This document shows positions 9,058-21,465 of a stretch of DNA of 64,000 nt, piece after piece. The notes below the pieces were generated by a model. That model saw only the letters and a list, made by a program, of their open reading frames with translations, was not told the DNA's origin and made no database searches. Position numbers and translations under genes: made by a program. How positions within the stretch are numbered: the first letter of the stretch is position 1; each line of letters starts with the position of its first letter. The stretch comes from Aculops lycopersici (lineage: Eukaryota; Arthropoda; Arachnida; Trombidiformes; Eriophyidae), in contig WNKI01000004.1 in NCBI GenBank assembly GCA_015350385.1, forward strand, positions 2,953,187-3,017,186. Direction: 5' to 3'.

Positions 9058-12000
9058 AGGTAACCCGCCGTGCGTATCATAGATACCGTTGGCCCCATTT
9101 CTCAGGTGATGGTGATGATTGTGATGGTGTGTTCGCTGGTGAGTATCACTAGACTCAGAAGAAGACTCTAGCATGGCCTTCCGGTCGAGAGTTCCGCCAA
9201 TTATGTTTGGCCCAAAGGTACCGATATTTCTAAATCCCTTGCTGAGGGCACTCCGCTTGCGCCACCTGCGGCAGCAGTAGACTGCGAGACAAACTGAGAC
9301 AATCAATAGGATGGCAACTATTGGTAGTAGAGTGGCCAGAAGGAGTCCATTAATTTCGCAGCGTCTGCCCAGGTAAATGCGATGGCATTGGCAAACAGTC
9401 GAGAATGCTTGACCTCTTCCATTTCCAAGTGGCAACTGAGAACTTGATGACGAGTTATGAGCAGTCGATGGCAGGTGTTGGCTACTGGTAGCCGGTAGTA
9501 GACTTGGCACCCTAACACAATCTCCGCGGTTGTTGCAGTAATCACAGGATTTTAGCTCGCTGGCACACTGGCGACCAGGATGAAGTGGATTCAAGTCAGG
9601 ATACTCGCGACAGTCGCACCTGTAAGATCCTGGCTCATTGATACAAACCGCGCCCTCGTGACAGTCGTTTAGTGCCGGATTCGCGCACTCGTCCAAGTCT
9701 GTAACCTGCTCCACATCCGCCAAGAATAGTGCATTTGGATTTGGAAGCATCTCGACCTCAGCTGTGGTTGTGTTGATGCCACTTCCGCTCGCCACTGTTG
9801 AGTTGGCCTCGCCAGAAACTGGAACTGCAACCTCAGCTTCCGGTCTCGACGTGCTACCTCCGGCGGCTGCAGCCGCAGCGGCAGCGGCCAAAGCGGCCGC
9901 CTGGCGCATGTTCAACTTCTTAGTCAGCTCCTCCTTTAGCGTGTTCTCGTCCAAGATTTCGTTTGCATTTGGTGCCGGTGGTTGGAGTTGCACCGTTATG
10001 TTGACAATTAATCCTGCATTCAACGGGTCGCCCAATTGGGATTTGCTCACTGCAACCGGCTGCCTACCTCCAGTTGGCTGAGCGGCTGCCGAGCTGGTGG
10101 CAGTTGAGGCACCTGGCTGCAGGCTCAATGATCTTGCGTAATTGAGAATGTCAGCGCTAACAAATCGATCCCTGGTTAGCTCGCTGGTCATGTAAGCTCG
10201 CTTAACGTGATCCTTGATGATCCGCGAGTATTGCTTGTACTCTTGACTCGAGCGATCCTGTAGCTCGCGCTTAAAGCTAACCGGTTGGTCGCCAATTTGC
10301 AGGAGTCTCAAGAGGACAACGTAACTTTGGATCTCTTGGCAGCTGCGCTGGCCAGCGTTGTTCAACATCATATAGTAGCCGGGGCGACAGGCGCACCCAA
10401 AGGTTCCCTGTGCTCCTATTGTGTCACTATTTGGTGTAAACTTGCAAATCTCGTTGTTGCTCAACTTACACATCGGCTGGCACTGGTTAATATTAGCATT
10501 CTGTCCCGCGCCTGGCGCATCCTTAATGGCCGCCGCCGCGGCAATCGCCCTAGCCTTTGCCGCCGCAATGGCAGCCTGTTGCTCGCGCTTAGCCTGCTCC
10601 TGTGCCTTGACCTTCTTTTGCACGGCCTCCTCTTGGGCCTGCTGCTTCTGTTGCTTCAGCTGAGCAGTTAGTCTGTGACCGGAAGCTGCGCTCTCCTGTC
10701 TCGATGGCTGAGTTGGTTTCTCGGTTGAAGGCGTGACTGGCTTTGGTGTTGTTCTAGCATCAATAGGTGGTGCTTGTGTGTTTAGTTGATTGACCAGAGT
10801 TCTGGTGCCCATAATTGTCGACACAAAAGTTCGTGGAGCAATCACAGTGGTGTACGAGGATGTGATGGTCATTGGAGCGTCGCGAGTGTAGTAAACCTTT
10901 GTGGTGGTTAGAGTTAGCATTCTAGTCGATGGCTCAATGCTCGTCACATACACCGTCGACTGGGCGCCTGACCACGCGGTCTTCACCTGTTTCTTGCGCT
11001 CGTCGCCTCCGTCGTCGCCAAAGAAGATTGTGGCAGCAGGTTGTTGCTGTTGCTGCTGTTGCGTTGATCTAACCGAATTAACTGATGTTATAACCATTTC
11101 CGGTGTTCCTCTCGCTTGTACCGACGAAGCTGGCGCATCAACAGACGGCACCGAAGTGCTAACAATACTTGGACTCGTCATGCTGCCCTGTAAGTTTTGC
11201 AATTGCTGTTGTTGTTGCTGTTCCTTTGCCTTGTTTCCGAAAACTCTCGTTGGCGCCCGCTGTCTTGTTTGCGGATTTGTGGTTGTGGTGCTGGTGCTGG
11301 TGGTTGATGTAGATGCTGTTGTGGTTGTCTGCTGTGATGGTGAAGCAACATCCGACTCACTTGTTGGCTCAGGTGTGGACTGCGATGAGCCAGGTAAGTT
11401 GACTAGTGGACTTATGGTGTTGGTCTTGTTTCCGGCCAACAATTGGACAATGTCCTTGATGGCGGCGCCCAAGTTACCCGCTAGCGCAACTCGCCCACTC
11501 TGACTTGAGTTTGCCGCAATCAAATCGCTCAGCTCAATGATATTGGTCGACGATTTTCCGTCATTTGGACTTGGAGTTGCGGAACCCTGGCCACCCGTCT
11601 CGTCGGTGGAGGGCAACACTCGCGCGTCGGCCGATTGATTGTCCGAACTGATGGCACCTCCATTTGGCTTGCTCGCTTGCGCTGACTCCAATTCAGGTTT
11701 TGGAGTTGTAGTGGTAGTTGTGGTGGTGGTTGGCGTGGTGGTTGTTGGAGTGGTGGTTGCTGCTGTTGTTGTCGAAGTCGACGAGCTGCTAGTTAGATTA
11801 TCGGATGGGTCCGAAGAATCAGCATTGGAACTGCCAACTCCCGATCCCGCTGTTGTCGTTTGCGGCTCCGAGTTACTGGAAGCTACGTCATTGGTTGTGG
11901 TTGTTGTAGTTGTTGTTGTTGTTGCTGGCAAGCTAGTTGAGCTCATCATTGGCAACACTGGCGAGGGAGTTAGCGTCATGATTGGCACATTTGCCATGCT

Positions 12001-14099
12001 GCTCGCGTCGTTTGCCGGAACCACGACCACCGAGGAACTGCCGGCGGCCGCTGCAGCCTCCTGTTGCTGTTGCTCAAATAGAGTTTTATCAATGTACTCG
12101 GTGACAACAGTTGGACTAATCTCTTGAATGGTGGACAACTGAGTCTTGGTTCCACTGTAGAAGGTAATGAAGTGGGTGAGAGTCGTGTACAAACTCCTGG
12201 TTCTCGTTACCTTATTTGGATCATTCACAACCTCCGTCGGTTGCACGTTCGAGTCTTGCAGGCTGATGGTCTGCGGTTGCTGTCTAGCATCGGCACCTGT
12301 TGATACTGCAGTCGAGGGTTGGATCTCTCCGTTGGTCGATGGCGCTGCAGTTGGCGCAATCGATTGCGAGTTTCCGCCGGCCGCGGCCAAAGCATCGGAG
12401 TTCAAGTTAAATCCCGGCGAAGTTAAAGTCAACAATTGGGTGCTAACATCAACAATTGGAGTCAACGAGGTTTGGGTTCCATTATATACGGTTCCGTAGT
12501 AGGTCATGGTTGAAACAAGTGTCTGTGTTATGGGCGCAGTTGGTTGAATTTCATCCATTCCTACGCTCGATGCTTGAATCGTTGGTGCTATTATCTCACT
12601 GGTTGCCATTGACGATTGTATATCCATTGAGCTAATTGAAGTTGGCTCAACTGCTGGCCTTCCATCGAAGCCTGCAGTTGGTGTCTCCAAAGCTTTGGTT
12701 TGATCATAAACCGAAGTCACCGTTTCGGTTACTATTTGTGACGTTGTGCTCTCGGAACTAACCACCGTTGGTGTGGCACTTCCGCCTTCAGCTGCAAAGG
12801 TGGTGAAGAAGGTGAAGGTTGTGAAGAGGGTCCTAGTGTTTAGTGAGACCACAAACGAGGGGTCGATAGGTGGAGTTGCTCCGTTTAAGTTGGAATCTGT
12901 TGTTACTGGTGGTTGGTTTGTAGTGGTTGTGGTGGTGACAGGTTGTTGTTGTGGTTGTGTTGCGTCTTCCGGTCGAGCCGTGGCTTGGATTCGTGGAATC
13001 TCCGAGTCAAACGAGGCGGTTGGCTTGATGAAATGGTTGCCCAAATCCCTCACGTGCTCGGTGGCCGTGCGAGTGTTTGTTTCCTCTAGGGTGGTGAAAA
13101 TTGTTTGCGATGACATAACAAATGGAATGGTATGCGTGGTGGTTGTGTAGTAGGTGACCACAACCGACGACGAGCCATCTATTTGCATTCCAACTGGCAT
13201 ATTGTTATTCTCAGGCTGTCCGACATTCTCGTTAACAGGTGGCTGGTTAGTGGTGCTCGTGGTGGTGGTTGAGCCAACTGGCCGCCGGATGTCCGAGGAG
13301 TCGAATGGAGGCAAGGTGGGCGTGTTGAGGTCAGAGTTGTCCGCCAATCTCGTGGCCTGAGCTGGACTTGAGTTGGCTTGCGTTGGTTCGATTCCACCGC
13401 TCGTTGCAACTAATTGGCTAACCGCCTGGCTGGCCGCTTGACTAGCGCGTGCCGCCAGTTGGGACTTCTGGAATCGATTCACGAACTTGCTCGCTGGTCT
13501 CAGGAGTTGTGTTGTGCTTGGGGCCAAGTCGATCGATGACGCAACACTTGGCTGGTCGTTGGTGGCCGAACCACCGGAAGTCGCAGCAGCAGCCGACGAG
13601 GCAGAGGCGGCCGCGGCCGCCGCTGCACTGATGGCCGAAGCTCGAATTCCAAATTGTCCGGTTCTCGTAACGACAACAAACCTTGGCTTCGTCTGACGGG
13701 TTGGTTGGACAACAGGTGAGCCTGTTACTGGTTGGTCAGGTGAGGCGGCACCGCTTGCCTCCGAGGCTGAGCTAGCCAGCGATGGTTTCAACAGCGAGGG
13801 TCTTAGCGAACGCGACTTGGTTGGCCTTAGGCCGCGCTGCACGCCGCTTGAGGGAGCCACTTGGCCGCTTGATTCCGAGACAACCGCCGATCCTGGCGCC
13901 ACTCGCGGGCTTGCGGTAAGTGCCGAGGTGGGCGCGACACGAAGCCGACTCGATGTAACTCGCATCCTCAATGCAGAGCGGCTATTGCTTATGGCCAACC
14001 GAGTGGCGGCCGCCTGTTGCTGCTGCTGTTGGCCCTCGGCGGTTGAGGTGGTCGTTGCTCGCAGCAAATTGATCGGTTGTCTAGTGGGGGCTGCCGAGT
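9058..14099 (-). CDS. Giant mucin-like membrane protein, exon 4 (mucin, EGF, SEA, EGF, TM)
   Basis: This 5042-nt exon encodes about 1680 aa. The first two thirds are Thr/Ser/Gln/Ala-rich with poly-T, poly-Q and poly-A tracts, as in heavily O-glycosylated mucins. It contains at least five hydrophobic Thr modules, for example VVTYYTTTTHTIPF, LFTTFTFFTTF, TMTYYGTVYNGTQT and LYTTLTHFITFYSGTKTQ, resembling an arthropod repeat family (DUF4758-like, from memory). Then follow a Cys-rich EGF-like unit (about 10350-10500), a SEA-like domain (about 9980-10330), a calcium-binding EGF beginning DLDECANPALNDC (about 9560-9710), a further EGF (about 9350-9545), one transmembrane helix (ATLLPIVAILLIVSVCLAVY) followed by CCRRWRKR, and a His-rich juxtamembrane tail. 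The acceptor is phase 1 (ACAG|AC); the donor is CCT|GTAAGT, phase 0. The topology fits a type I apical or matrix-anchored protein. Confidence 0.85.
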
Positions 14100-17000
14100 C
14101 TGTAATTTCATTTTGTTCCGTTTCGATGTTTTCCAATCCAATTTTTCCAACAAACGGAAGTGAGAATGAAATTCCGGGAAATGGGTAGTGAAAGTCGGGT
14201 AGAGAGTTAGTGAGTGAGAGGAGAGAGTTGGGAATTAGAAGTCGTTGGTTAGTTCAAGTTACTTCATCTTTTAGAGGCTTGCTTGCTATCGATTTTATTG
14301 TTAATTCTGTTGGTTTAGCTGATGGTGTTGCTGAGGGCAAACATTGCGACAGGCAAGCGGCTGCTTTGGATTCCAATAGAAAGGTAAAGGTAACGGCAAT
14401 GGAGGAGAGCCGAGGAGAAGGTAAGCCAGTCCGATGGAGCAACTAGATAGGAGCGTCGGCCATCATCAACAGCAAAAGCATCGTCGTCGCCGTCTTCGTT
14501 GTGCGCCTCCATTGGAAGGATTAGCAAATCGCATTAAGAAGCAGCTTGGTGAGACTCTTTTTACCTGCTCAAGTTTTATGCTCAGGTATACTGACGGGTA
14601 TTTTGAGCCGCGAGCTAAGCAAACAGACTGGCGGTTGGGAATTAGTGCTTGCTATTCGCATTTTGTCGAATGCAATCGTTCTGCTGCAACAGAGATGCCG
14701 AATCCACTGCTTGGACTCGGCAAGTCAACACATCTCGTCTATCGGAAGTTCACGCAAACAACGAAAACGACAACGACGTCGATGGCACAACAAGCGAAAG
14801 GCTTACCTGCGGCTTAGATTTCAAATAGCTTTTTAGCCGTTGAGCTTTCGTCTCGGCAACGAGCAGGCAAGCGCATCCGAATGCTCTCACACGGATTTGA
14901 TACCGCTGAAGACAACAGCTGAATAGAATTGAGACAGGAAGACCCTTCGGTTTGCGTGTATCCCATTGGCTTACCGTCGCGCACCACTCAACAGGTTGCT
15001 TCGCGGTGGTGGAATTCCACTTCACGGAGACACTCTCTCCCTTTCTCTTTCTTTCTTTTAAAATCAACCGGCCTACTCTCGCTCGCTCACTTCCTATTCA
15101 AACTCGCGTCCACGGCAACGGTGGCCACACAGACACTTGTTGCGCTGCATCGAGGATTATCCCATTCTGTGTCTCAGCTCTTAGCTCTCAGCAGTGCAGT
15201 CACACTGCCCCCTCGGCGCTCGACTTCCGGCAGCAAAGGCAGGCGAGTTGCGCAATCGGCAACAGGTGTCCAGACCAATTGTGTGGCATTGTCGATGCGC
15301 TTTCTTACTAGGCAACATTCAACGTTAGGCCGATGTCATCGACTCCAAGTTTTTTCCTCCGCAAGATTCACGATGCTGGCGATGATATTTCAAAGTGAGT
15401 GAGAAAGAGACAGAGTCTCGGTGGCGCTTTCAAAAACAATGGACCAACCATCACACCGCACAACAGCAACAACAATGATTCGTTTATGATAATTTCCAGC
15501 AGGATCAGATTTCAACTATGTATGTCTTTTGATGGGAATGGATGGACTCATTGGGTGAAGACTTCACAGTCGACAATGAGCTCCCACTTTGAGGCAGTCG
15601 GTATTCATTGGAAGTTGAGACAAAGCAGGCAGGCAAGCAAGCAAGCAGGCAGATAGACAGGCAACAGGTTGGTGCTGTTTAGAGTCTAATCCCTCGATCG
15701 TCGCTCTCTTACCTGAAGACCGACCGACCGACTGACTGGCTGACGAGCAGACTGGCGAAAGTTGGCCGCTTATCTCGTGTCCAGCTCACGTTTGCGTCAC
15801 TCACTTCATTGAGTCAAGCTACTAAATTCTCCTTCAAGTTGACAACTCGCAGATTGGAAAGTCCACAAGGATTTCAGATGGCTGCCGCTTTTTTGTTAAT
15901 GCGTCCAGGCAAACGAGGCAACAACAAGTGAGCAGTCGGAAAGAACAATGACCGCGTCGTGGAAACTGAACATGTGAGAAATTCAAATGAGCTGCCAGCA
16001 GATTGCAAGGGATCTTCGAAAAAGGCAAAAACTTTCCTCTTTTTGCCCCTGTTCTTTTCGAGTCTCTCTTCTTTGAGTTGCAAAGTTGAGAACTCGATAT
16101 TAGCAACTTCGATTGCGCGTGCGTTTGTTCCTTTGCCTTGTCCACCACTTGTTGCTTTTTAGCAACGAAACCGAACAAAACGGAAAACAGCTACCAAGAG
16201 GCGAAAAGAGTGACACTCTNNNNNNNNNNNNNNNNNNNNNNNNNNNNNNNNNNNNNNNNNNNNNNNNNNNNNNNNNNNNNNNNNNNNNNNNNNNNNNNNN
16301 NNNNNNNNNNNNNNNNNNNNNNNNNNNNNNNNNNNNNNNNNNNNNNNNNNNNNNNNNNNNNNNNNNNNNNNNNNNNNNNNNNNNNNNNNNNNNNNNNNNN
16401 NNNNNNNNNNNNNNNNNNNNNNNNNNNNNNNNNNNNNNNNNNNNNNNNNNNNNNNNNNNNNNNNNNNNNNNNNNNNNNNNNNNNNNNNNNNNNNNNNNNN
16501 NNNNNNNNNNNNNNNNNNNNNNNNNNNNNNNNNNNNNNNNNNNNNNNNNNNNNNNNNNNNNNNNNNNNNNNNNNNNNNAGAGAGAGAGAGAGAGAAAGAG
16601 CCGAAGAGATATGAATCATAATGACGCTCATTTTGCTCACCAACCACTTGACACACGAGGCGAGCACGCGAGTTCATTCACTCACTCTATTATGGACCAT
16701 CCAAAGGAACAACGCGCCGCGCGACAAAAACAACCAACATTCTCACACTAGCTCTTCCGCTGGCCCACTTGCTCATTTGTGTTTGTGTGCAGGTAAACAG
16801 GTGGACAGGTAGGCAGGTAAGAGGTAGCTACTTGTTGCTCTAGTTGTCACGATTGTCACTGTTACTCTGGTTGTTAGCAGCACATTAGTTGGCCAACACG
16901 AGAGCCAATCAAAATTTGCACTCCTAAGGCAGGCAAACCGACGGACTGCGAGCGGCTTGTTATGCAAAGACTTCGCACGCAGTCACAAAGCCAATGGGAA

Positions 17001-17401
17001 CCGAGGAGATTTTAGTCTTAAAATTGCTAACAGCAAACCACCTTGCCAAATGCTCAACACACTAACCGCAAGTGCGCAAGTCTCTGTTCAACTAAAAGAG
17101 CTACCAAGTTCAAGTACAACGTCGCCAACTAGAACAACGATAACAACCCACAGTAGACCGCAAGTCCCGGTGGCCGGAAGTGGAAGCAACGGCAGGTAAC
17201 ATTGTTATCTTGGTTGTTCATTATCGTCAGTGTCATCGTTGTCACTGTTCCTGTTCAACTGGGCAGACTAGACAAGTGAAAGTTTCACTAAACTTGATTT
17301 GACTTGAAGATGGAATTAAAATGTTTGAAAATGAAGATTATGGTTCCTGTTTTAAAAATTTGTGGGAACAACTTTTCATCTTTCTCATTGCGAAAACTTA
17401 C
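14100..17401 (-). other. Intron 3 of the giant gene
   Basis: This 3.3-kb intron holds no supported exon. It contains a 359-base assembly gap, GA tracts, and several copies of the CAACA[A/G]GT motif, near 14990, 15260, 15662, 15917 and 16145. The short frames here are in repetitive sequence. Confidence 0.6.
16220..16578. other. Assembly gap (359 N)
   Basis: Undetermined bases. The left flank ends in CTCT and the right flank begins with an AG dinucleotide run, so the gap probably hides a microsatellite that defeated assembly. Confidence 0.99.
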
Positions 17402-17698
17402 CTAGAGCTGGAGTCTGTTGTTGGTTGCTGCTGATTAGATTGTTGCTCGAGCCACCTGTTAGCTGGTCGAGTGCGTTGCTCAGTGATAGGTGCACATTGA
17501 ACGAGGTGTCCAGTTCCTGTGGTCGGCGCGCGCCGCTTGGCGTCGCTGGCTGCTGCTGCTGATCACCACCTGTTGAAGAGATTCTCTGCGTTGGCCTCAC
17601 ATCAACAAGGGCATTTGAGATTCCATCGAACTTTATATAAGTGTTGACGTTCAAATTCACCTCAGTGACCGCTAGTCCATCCTTACCAATAGTTGAGC
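17402..17698 (-). CDS. Giant mucin-like membrane protein, exon 3
   Basis: This 297-nt exon (99 aa) is phase 1 at both ends. It begins after aattaaacag with STIGKDGLAVTEVNLNVNTY and ends CCAGCTCTAG|GTAAGT. The first half, with alternating hydrophobic residues, looks like a beta-rich folded unit; the second half is Q/S-rich. The upstream exon 2 ends with a single G in phase 1, completing a Gly codon here. The exon's own final G completes an Asp codon at the start of exon 4. Its symmetric phase means it could be skipped without a frameshift. Confidence 0.75.
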
Positions 17699-18470
17699 CT
17701 GTTTAATTATTTTATGATTATCATTATTGTTATTGTTGTCAGTATTTGTAGATGCAAGGAAGTTTGTTGGTTAGTTATGATGATGAGGTTTCGTTTTTCC
17801 TTTCGAAAGATCATATCTACAATGATTAGTACGAGACAGGTAGGAATTTTAATAAAAGCACACAAAGAAACCACCTTTCCTCTCTTTCACAGTAATTTTG
17901 AGGGGGATTTCTTTTGGCTGGAACAAGATTTCTAGTGGACAAGAATAGCCGTGATGGCACACAAATCAGCCAACTTGCTCTTTTGTATTACCTGCGAACG
18001 GATCGAGCTGCGGGCCTGTTGCAAGTGGCCAAAAACTATCGTAGAATTTCGCAGTTAACGAAGGACCAGAGAGAAGCGGTGAAGTCGGCAAGCCCATTTG
18101 CAAATGTTGATTCTACTGATGCGATCCCAAAACAGCCGCCGGCCTCGGTGTTGCCGATACACAAGATAAGATTGGTGGCAATTTGTGACTCTCGCTAGCC
18201 CTAGAATCCAGCTTTTCCACAGTATCTTGGAGTAGAACAAACTAGAGAGACCGCATAGAAGAAGATTGAGAAGATGTGGGAGTGGAGCGGTTCAAGTAGA
18301 TCACCGGTCGTCGTTGCCGCATAACACCTTCCCTTGCTCGACTCTCAAATGCTGCTGCTGCTGGCTAGGAGCCAGCAACTTCCTGTCGCTTGATCAACAT
18401 GTTGGCCTGGCCCGGCCAAAAAGCGTATCTTCTCAACTCTACCTGGTTAACTCGACTTGACAGTCACACG

Positions 18471-18503
18471 CTCTGCCCTTTGCCTTCGTTGCAAAGGGCA
18501 GAG
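18471..18503. repeat. Perfect 13-bp hairpin
   Basis: The arm CTCTGCCCTTTGC and its exact complement are separated by a seven-base loop (CTTCGTT). The stem is too short for a canonical pre-miRNA. Confidence 0.9.
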
Positions 18504-18553
18504 GCAACTCGAGATGCTTGCCGCAAGATAAATACAAAACTCGGGCAGTTGCC

Positions 18554-18575
18554 GAGAGAGAGAGAGAGAGAGAGA
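18554..18575. repeat. (GA)n microsatellite
   Basis: About eleven GA dinucleotides. Similar GAGA/CTCT tracts recur through the giant gene's introns and could bind a GAGA-factor-like protein. Confidence 0.9.
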
Positions 18576-20559
18576 AAATATTGAACTTTCATCTCGCTCC
18601 TCTATGAGCCAAGAACAAGAGCAACCAGCGAAAGTTTAGCTTTGCAGCAGCAGCAGCAGTTGCCATCATCGACTACCTGGCCTGCTCTCAGCGGCCGATT
18701 CCATAATTGCAAGTATTTTTGGTTGCAGCTTGAGACGCAAAAATCCAGCTGAACTGAGAGGTAAAAGATGGGATTCAACAGGTTGCCTATCAGCCTCAAC
18801 AGACACTTCGCTGTGAGTTTCAATCGTCTAACGGACTGAGGGCAAGTCCATTTGGCTAGGAGCGTCGCCTCCACCATTTACCTGCAGGACCAATATTAAC
18901 CCATGCGATTTATCTTTTGCCTTAGATCTCTCGCTCTGCTCTCCACACTCAGCAGCTACAGCGAAGCCTCGATGGATGTAAAAGAGTGCAAGCGAGGGGC
19001 AAAGACAACAAGTTGCATCTTCGCAACTGTGAGAGAATCTCAATTCGGTCACGAAGGTTGCTGAACCATCGACATCATTGGCGACGTTTGCGGCCACTTG
19101 TTGCTCGCGGGCGCTGTGGGCTGTGCCAACAGGTAGCCGGAGCAAAAATGAACGTCGAGCAACGGCGGCGGCGGCAACAGATAACTGTTGTCTGACTGCT
19201 CAACTGACTTTCGTTCAATCGTAACGAAAGGCATCTGATAGAGGCTATGGCAGAAGGAGCAGCAGCACCAGTAGCTACTTAATTAATTGATTGCCATTGC
19301 CATTGTAGTCATCGACTACTATTCTTCATCTCGGTCTCACCCATCAAGTGTCCAGTGAAACTCACGAAGTCTCAATGGGATGCAGCGTTATTGATTCCAT
19401 CCTATTGATGCCGACATCAATGGACCGCTGGTCGTCAATAGCAGGGAGCCGAGCTGGCCTGTTATTGCGTAACTTGCAGTGGGCGCCTCTATCGTGACTC
19501 CACGAGATGAATGAGAGCTGGGCATAGTGCCACTTGTTACTACCAATGCCACCGCTCCTACGGCTCTACCCTTTTTCCATAGGAACTGGAGCAAAAGCTC
19601 AACGCCGATTCGTCGCGCATTTCCACATGTCGACACATACACATACACTGGCGGTTGTTGAGGAAGCAACAAGTGGCCGAGTTTTTTGTAGCTTGTTGAA
19701 CTTCCGGCGCCCACTCGCTCGCTCACTGAATAGAGCCGCCAACGTAACTCAACAGGTTGCCTGGCTTTGGTTCAAGTTACAAACGCTCCCACTACCGCCG
19801 CCGACGAAAGTTCAATTTGGCCACAAAATTTGAAGTCTAAGTTCAGTGTTGTTTTGCTTGCCCAATACTACTACTACCACTACCACTAGTCTTCGTTTAT
19901 TTCTCGCGATACCGTTCCCTTGATTGAGTTTTATAAGTCAATTGGAAGTTGGAAGAAATCAACAGAGCAAGCGACGACGAGCCAAAGTGATCGACTTGAT
20001 TGGAGTTCGCCTCGCGCTTGCCTGTCAACAGGGACGAGCAACAGGTTGCTGTTGTTGTTGTTGTTGCCAGCGTTACAACAACCAAGACCAAGAGGGCAGG
20101 CGAGCAAAATCAAAACAAATCAAATTGAGTGGACCGAAGTGAAGTGAGTGGTGAAGCTGCGACTGTTCAAACAACCTGTAGGTTGGCTTGTTTGATTTAG
20201 GTGAGCAAACAAGATGACGGCAGCAGACTAATAAATCAAGCAATCGGATGACGAGCAGCGGCGTTTGTGTTGCCGCCACCACCACCACCACCACTATCGG
20301 CGAGTCAGCTCCTCGGCTGAGGTGCCAGTTGAGATTTGGCAAGCTAGTAGGTGGGTTGTCTGGCTGGCCGGCTGGCTGAAATGTCGACTGGTTTAGTTTG
20401 GTCTGTGTTGATAACGGTTGTAATGCTCGTAGTCGATCACGTAACAGCGCGCGAGTTTTTCGAAACACCAACCTGCTAGCGAGGCGAGCTTGCCAAGGTG
20501 GTTGTTGTGCGCGCTCTCGGCCGCCTTGTAAATTTGACTCGCTCGTTCCATTTAGTATT

Positions 20560-20585
20560 CCGCCAGTTGAACTCTCAACTGGCGG
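20560..20585. repeat. Perfect 11-bp hairpin with 4-nt loop
   Basis: CCGCCAGTTGA, loop ACTC, then TCAACTGGCGG: an exact inverted repeat in intron 2. Confidence 0.9.
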
Positions 20586-21451
20586 CAACTCTTGCAACAT
20601 TGAGAGATGAGAGCAAAGTAACGAGAATGAGAGGAGAAGAGTTCACTTGACGAGCAAATGGACTCTCACTGGCTAGCTATTGAGATGAAAAACACACACA
20701 AGCTAGAGACTCGAAGGCAGCGGAGCGCAGCTCACCTGTTGATGTTATTTGTCGAGTTGTTACCTGTGCACTTAAGAGTGAGTGAGTGAGTCTCTGATGG
20801 TGAGCGGCTTTCGTTTCGCCGACTCCTCTTCTCTGTCTCTCTATCCCTGCCTCTCGTTGCTGCGCTCTGCTGCCATTGTATTCAAATTCACACAAAACTC
20901 GACGACTGTCCAGCTTGCTAACTCGCCGAGTGCTTAGGGCAAACACGTGAACTTAGTGCTGCCGTCGCCGCCGCTGCTGCTCCTCTATCCTCTTAACCTT
21001 CAAATGGAATGCGTTGCGAAAAACAGAACACAAGAGCAAGTGTTTTTGTCTGTGTATCATCTCATCCGAGCTACAAACTCAATGACTTTGTACGACTGAG
21101 TGACGCGCAATCGACAGAGTGGCCACTAATTGCGGAATGGAATATCTGGCTAGCGTTTTGTTCCTAACGTCGACCGTTTGCAGTTAACCCGTCGGCCGCC
21201 AGGTAGCGTTGGAAAGCCGATTTTCGCCCAGACACACAAGTCCATCTTACCCTCTCAGGTAATCTGACTGTCGCTAGCCAGTCGGCCAGCGAGAGCCAAT
21301 TAATTCACCAAGCTAGCGCGAGCTGGGTACTTCTTTTCTCTCGTCGTCCACCTCGATTGGTCGGGAGTCTTGATTGTTGCTATTCACTGGCAACGATTGA
21401 TTTGCATTCGCTGCACTTGCACTAAAATTCCACTAAATAGTTAGAAAGCCT

Positions 21452-21465
21452 GCCAGCTAGCTGGC
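21452..21465. repeat. 14-bp perfect palindrome
   Basis: GCCAGCTAGCTGGC is self-complementary. CTAGCT-type words are frequent nearby, so this may be compositional. Confidence 0.7.

Noticed and set aside
10901..13150. Plus-strand frames opposite exon 4 (10901-11503, 11639-12127, 12746-13150), rich in Cys or Val
   Set aside because: They are the reverse complement of CAA/CAG/ACC codon runs in the real minus-strand exon; composition follows the repeats and no domain is present.
16113..16751. Open frames crossing the 359-N gap
   Set aside because: Most of their length is undetermined bases; no evidence of coding.
20073..20600. 175-codon minus-strand frame in intron 2
   Set aside because: No recognisable domain; crosses a perfect inverted repeat and CCA/GTT runs; likely chance in stop-poor sequence.
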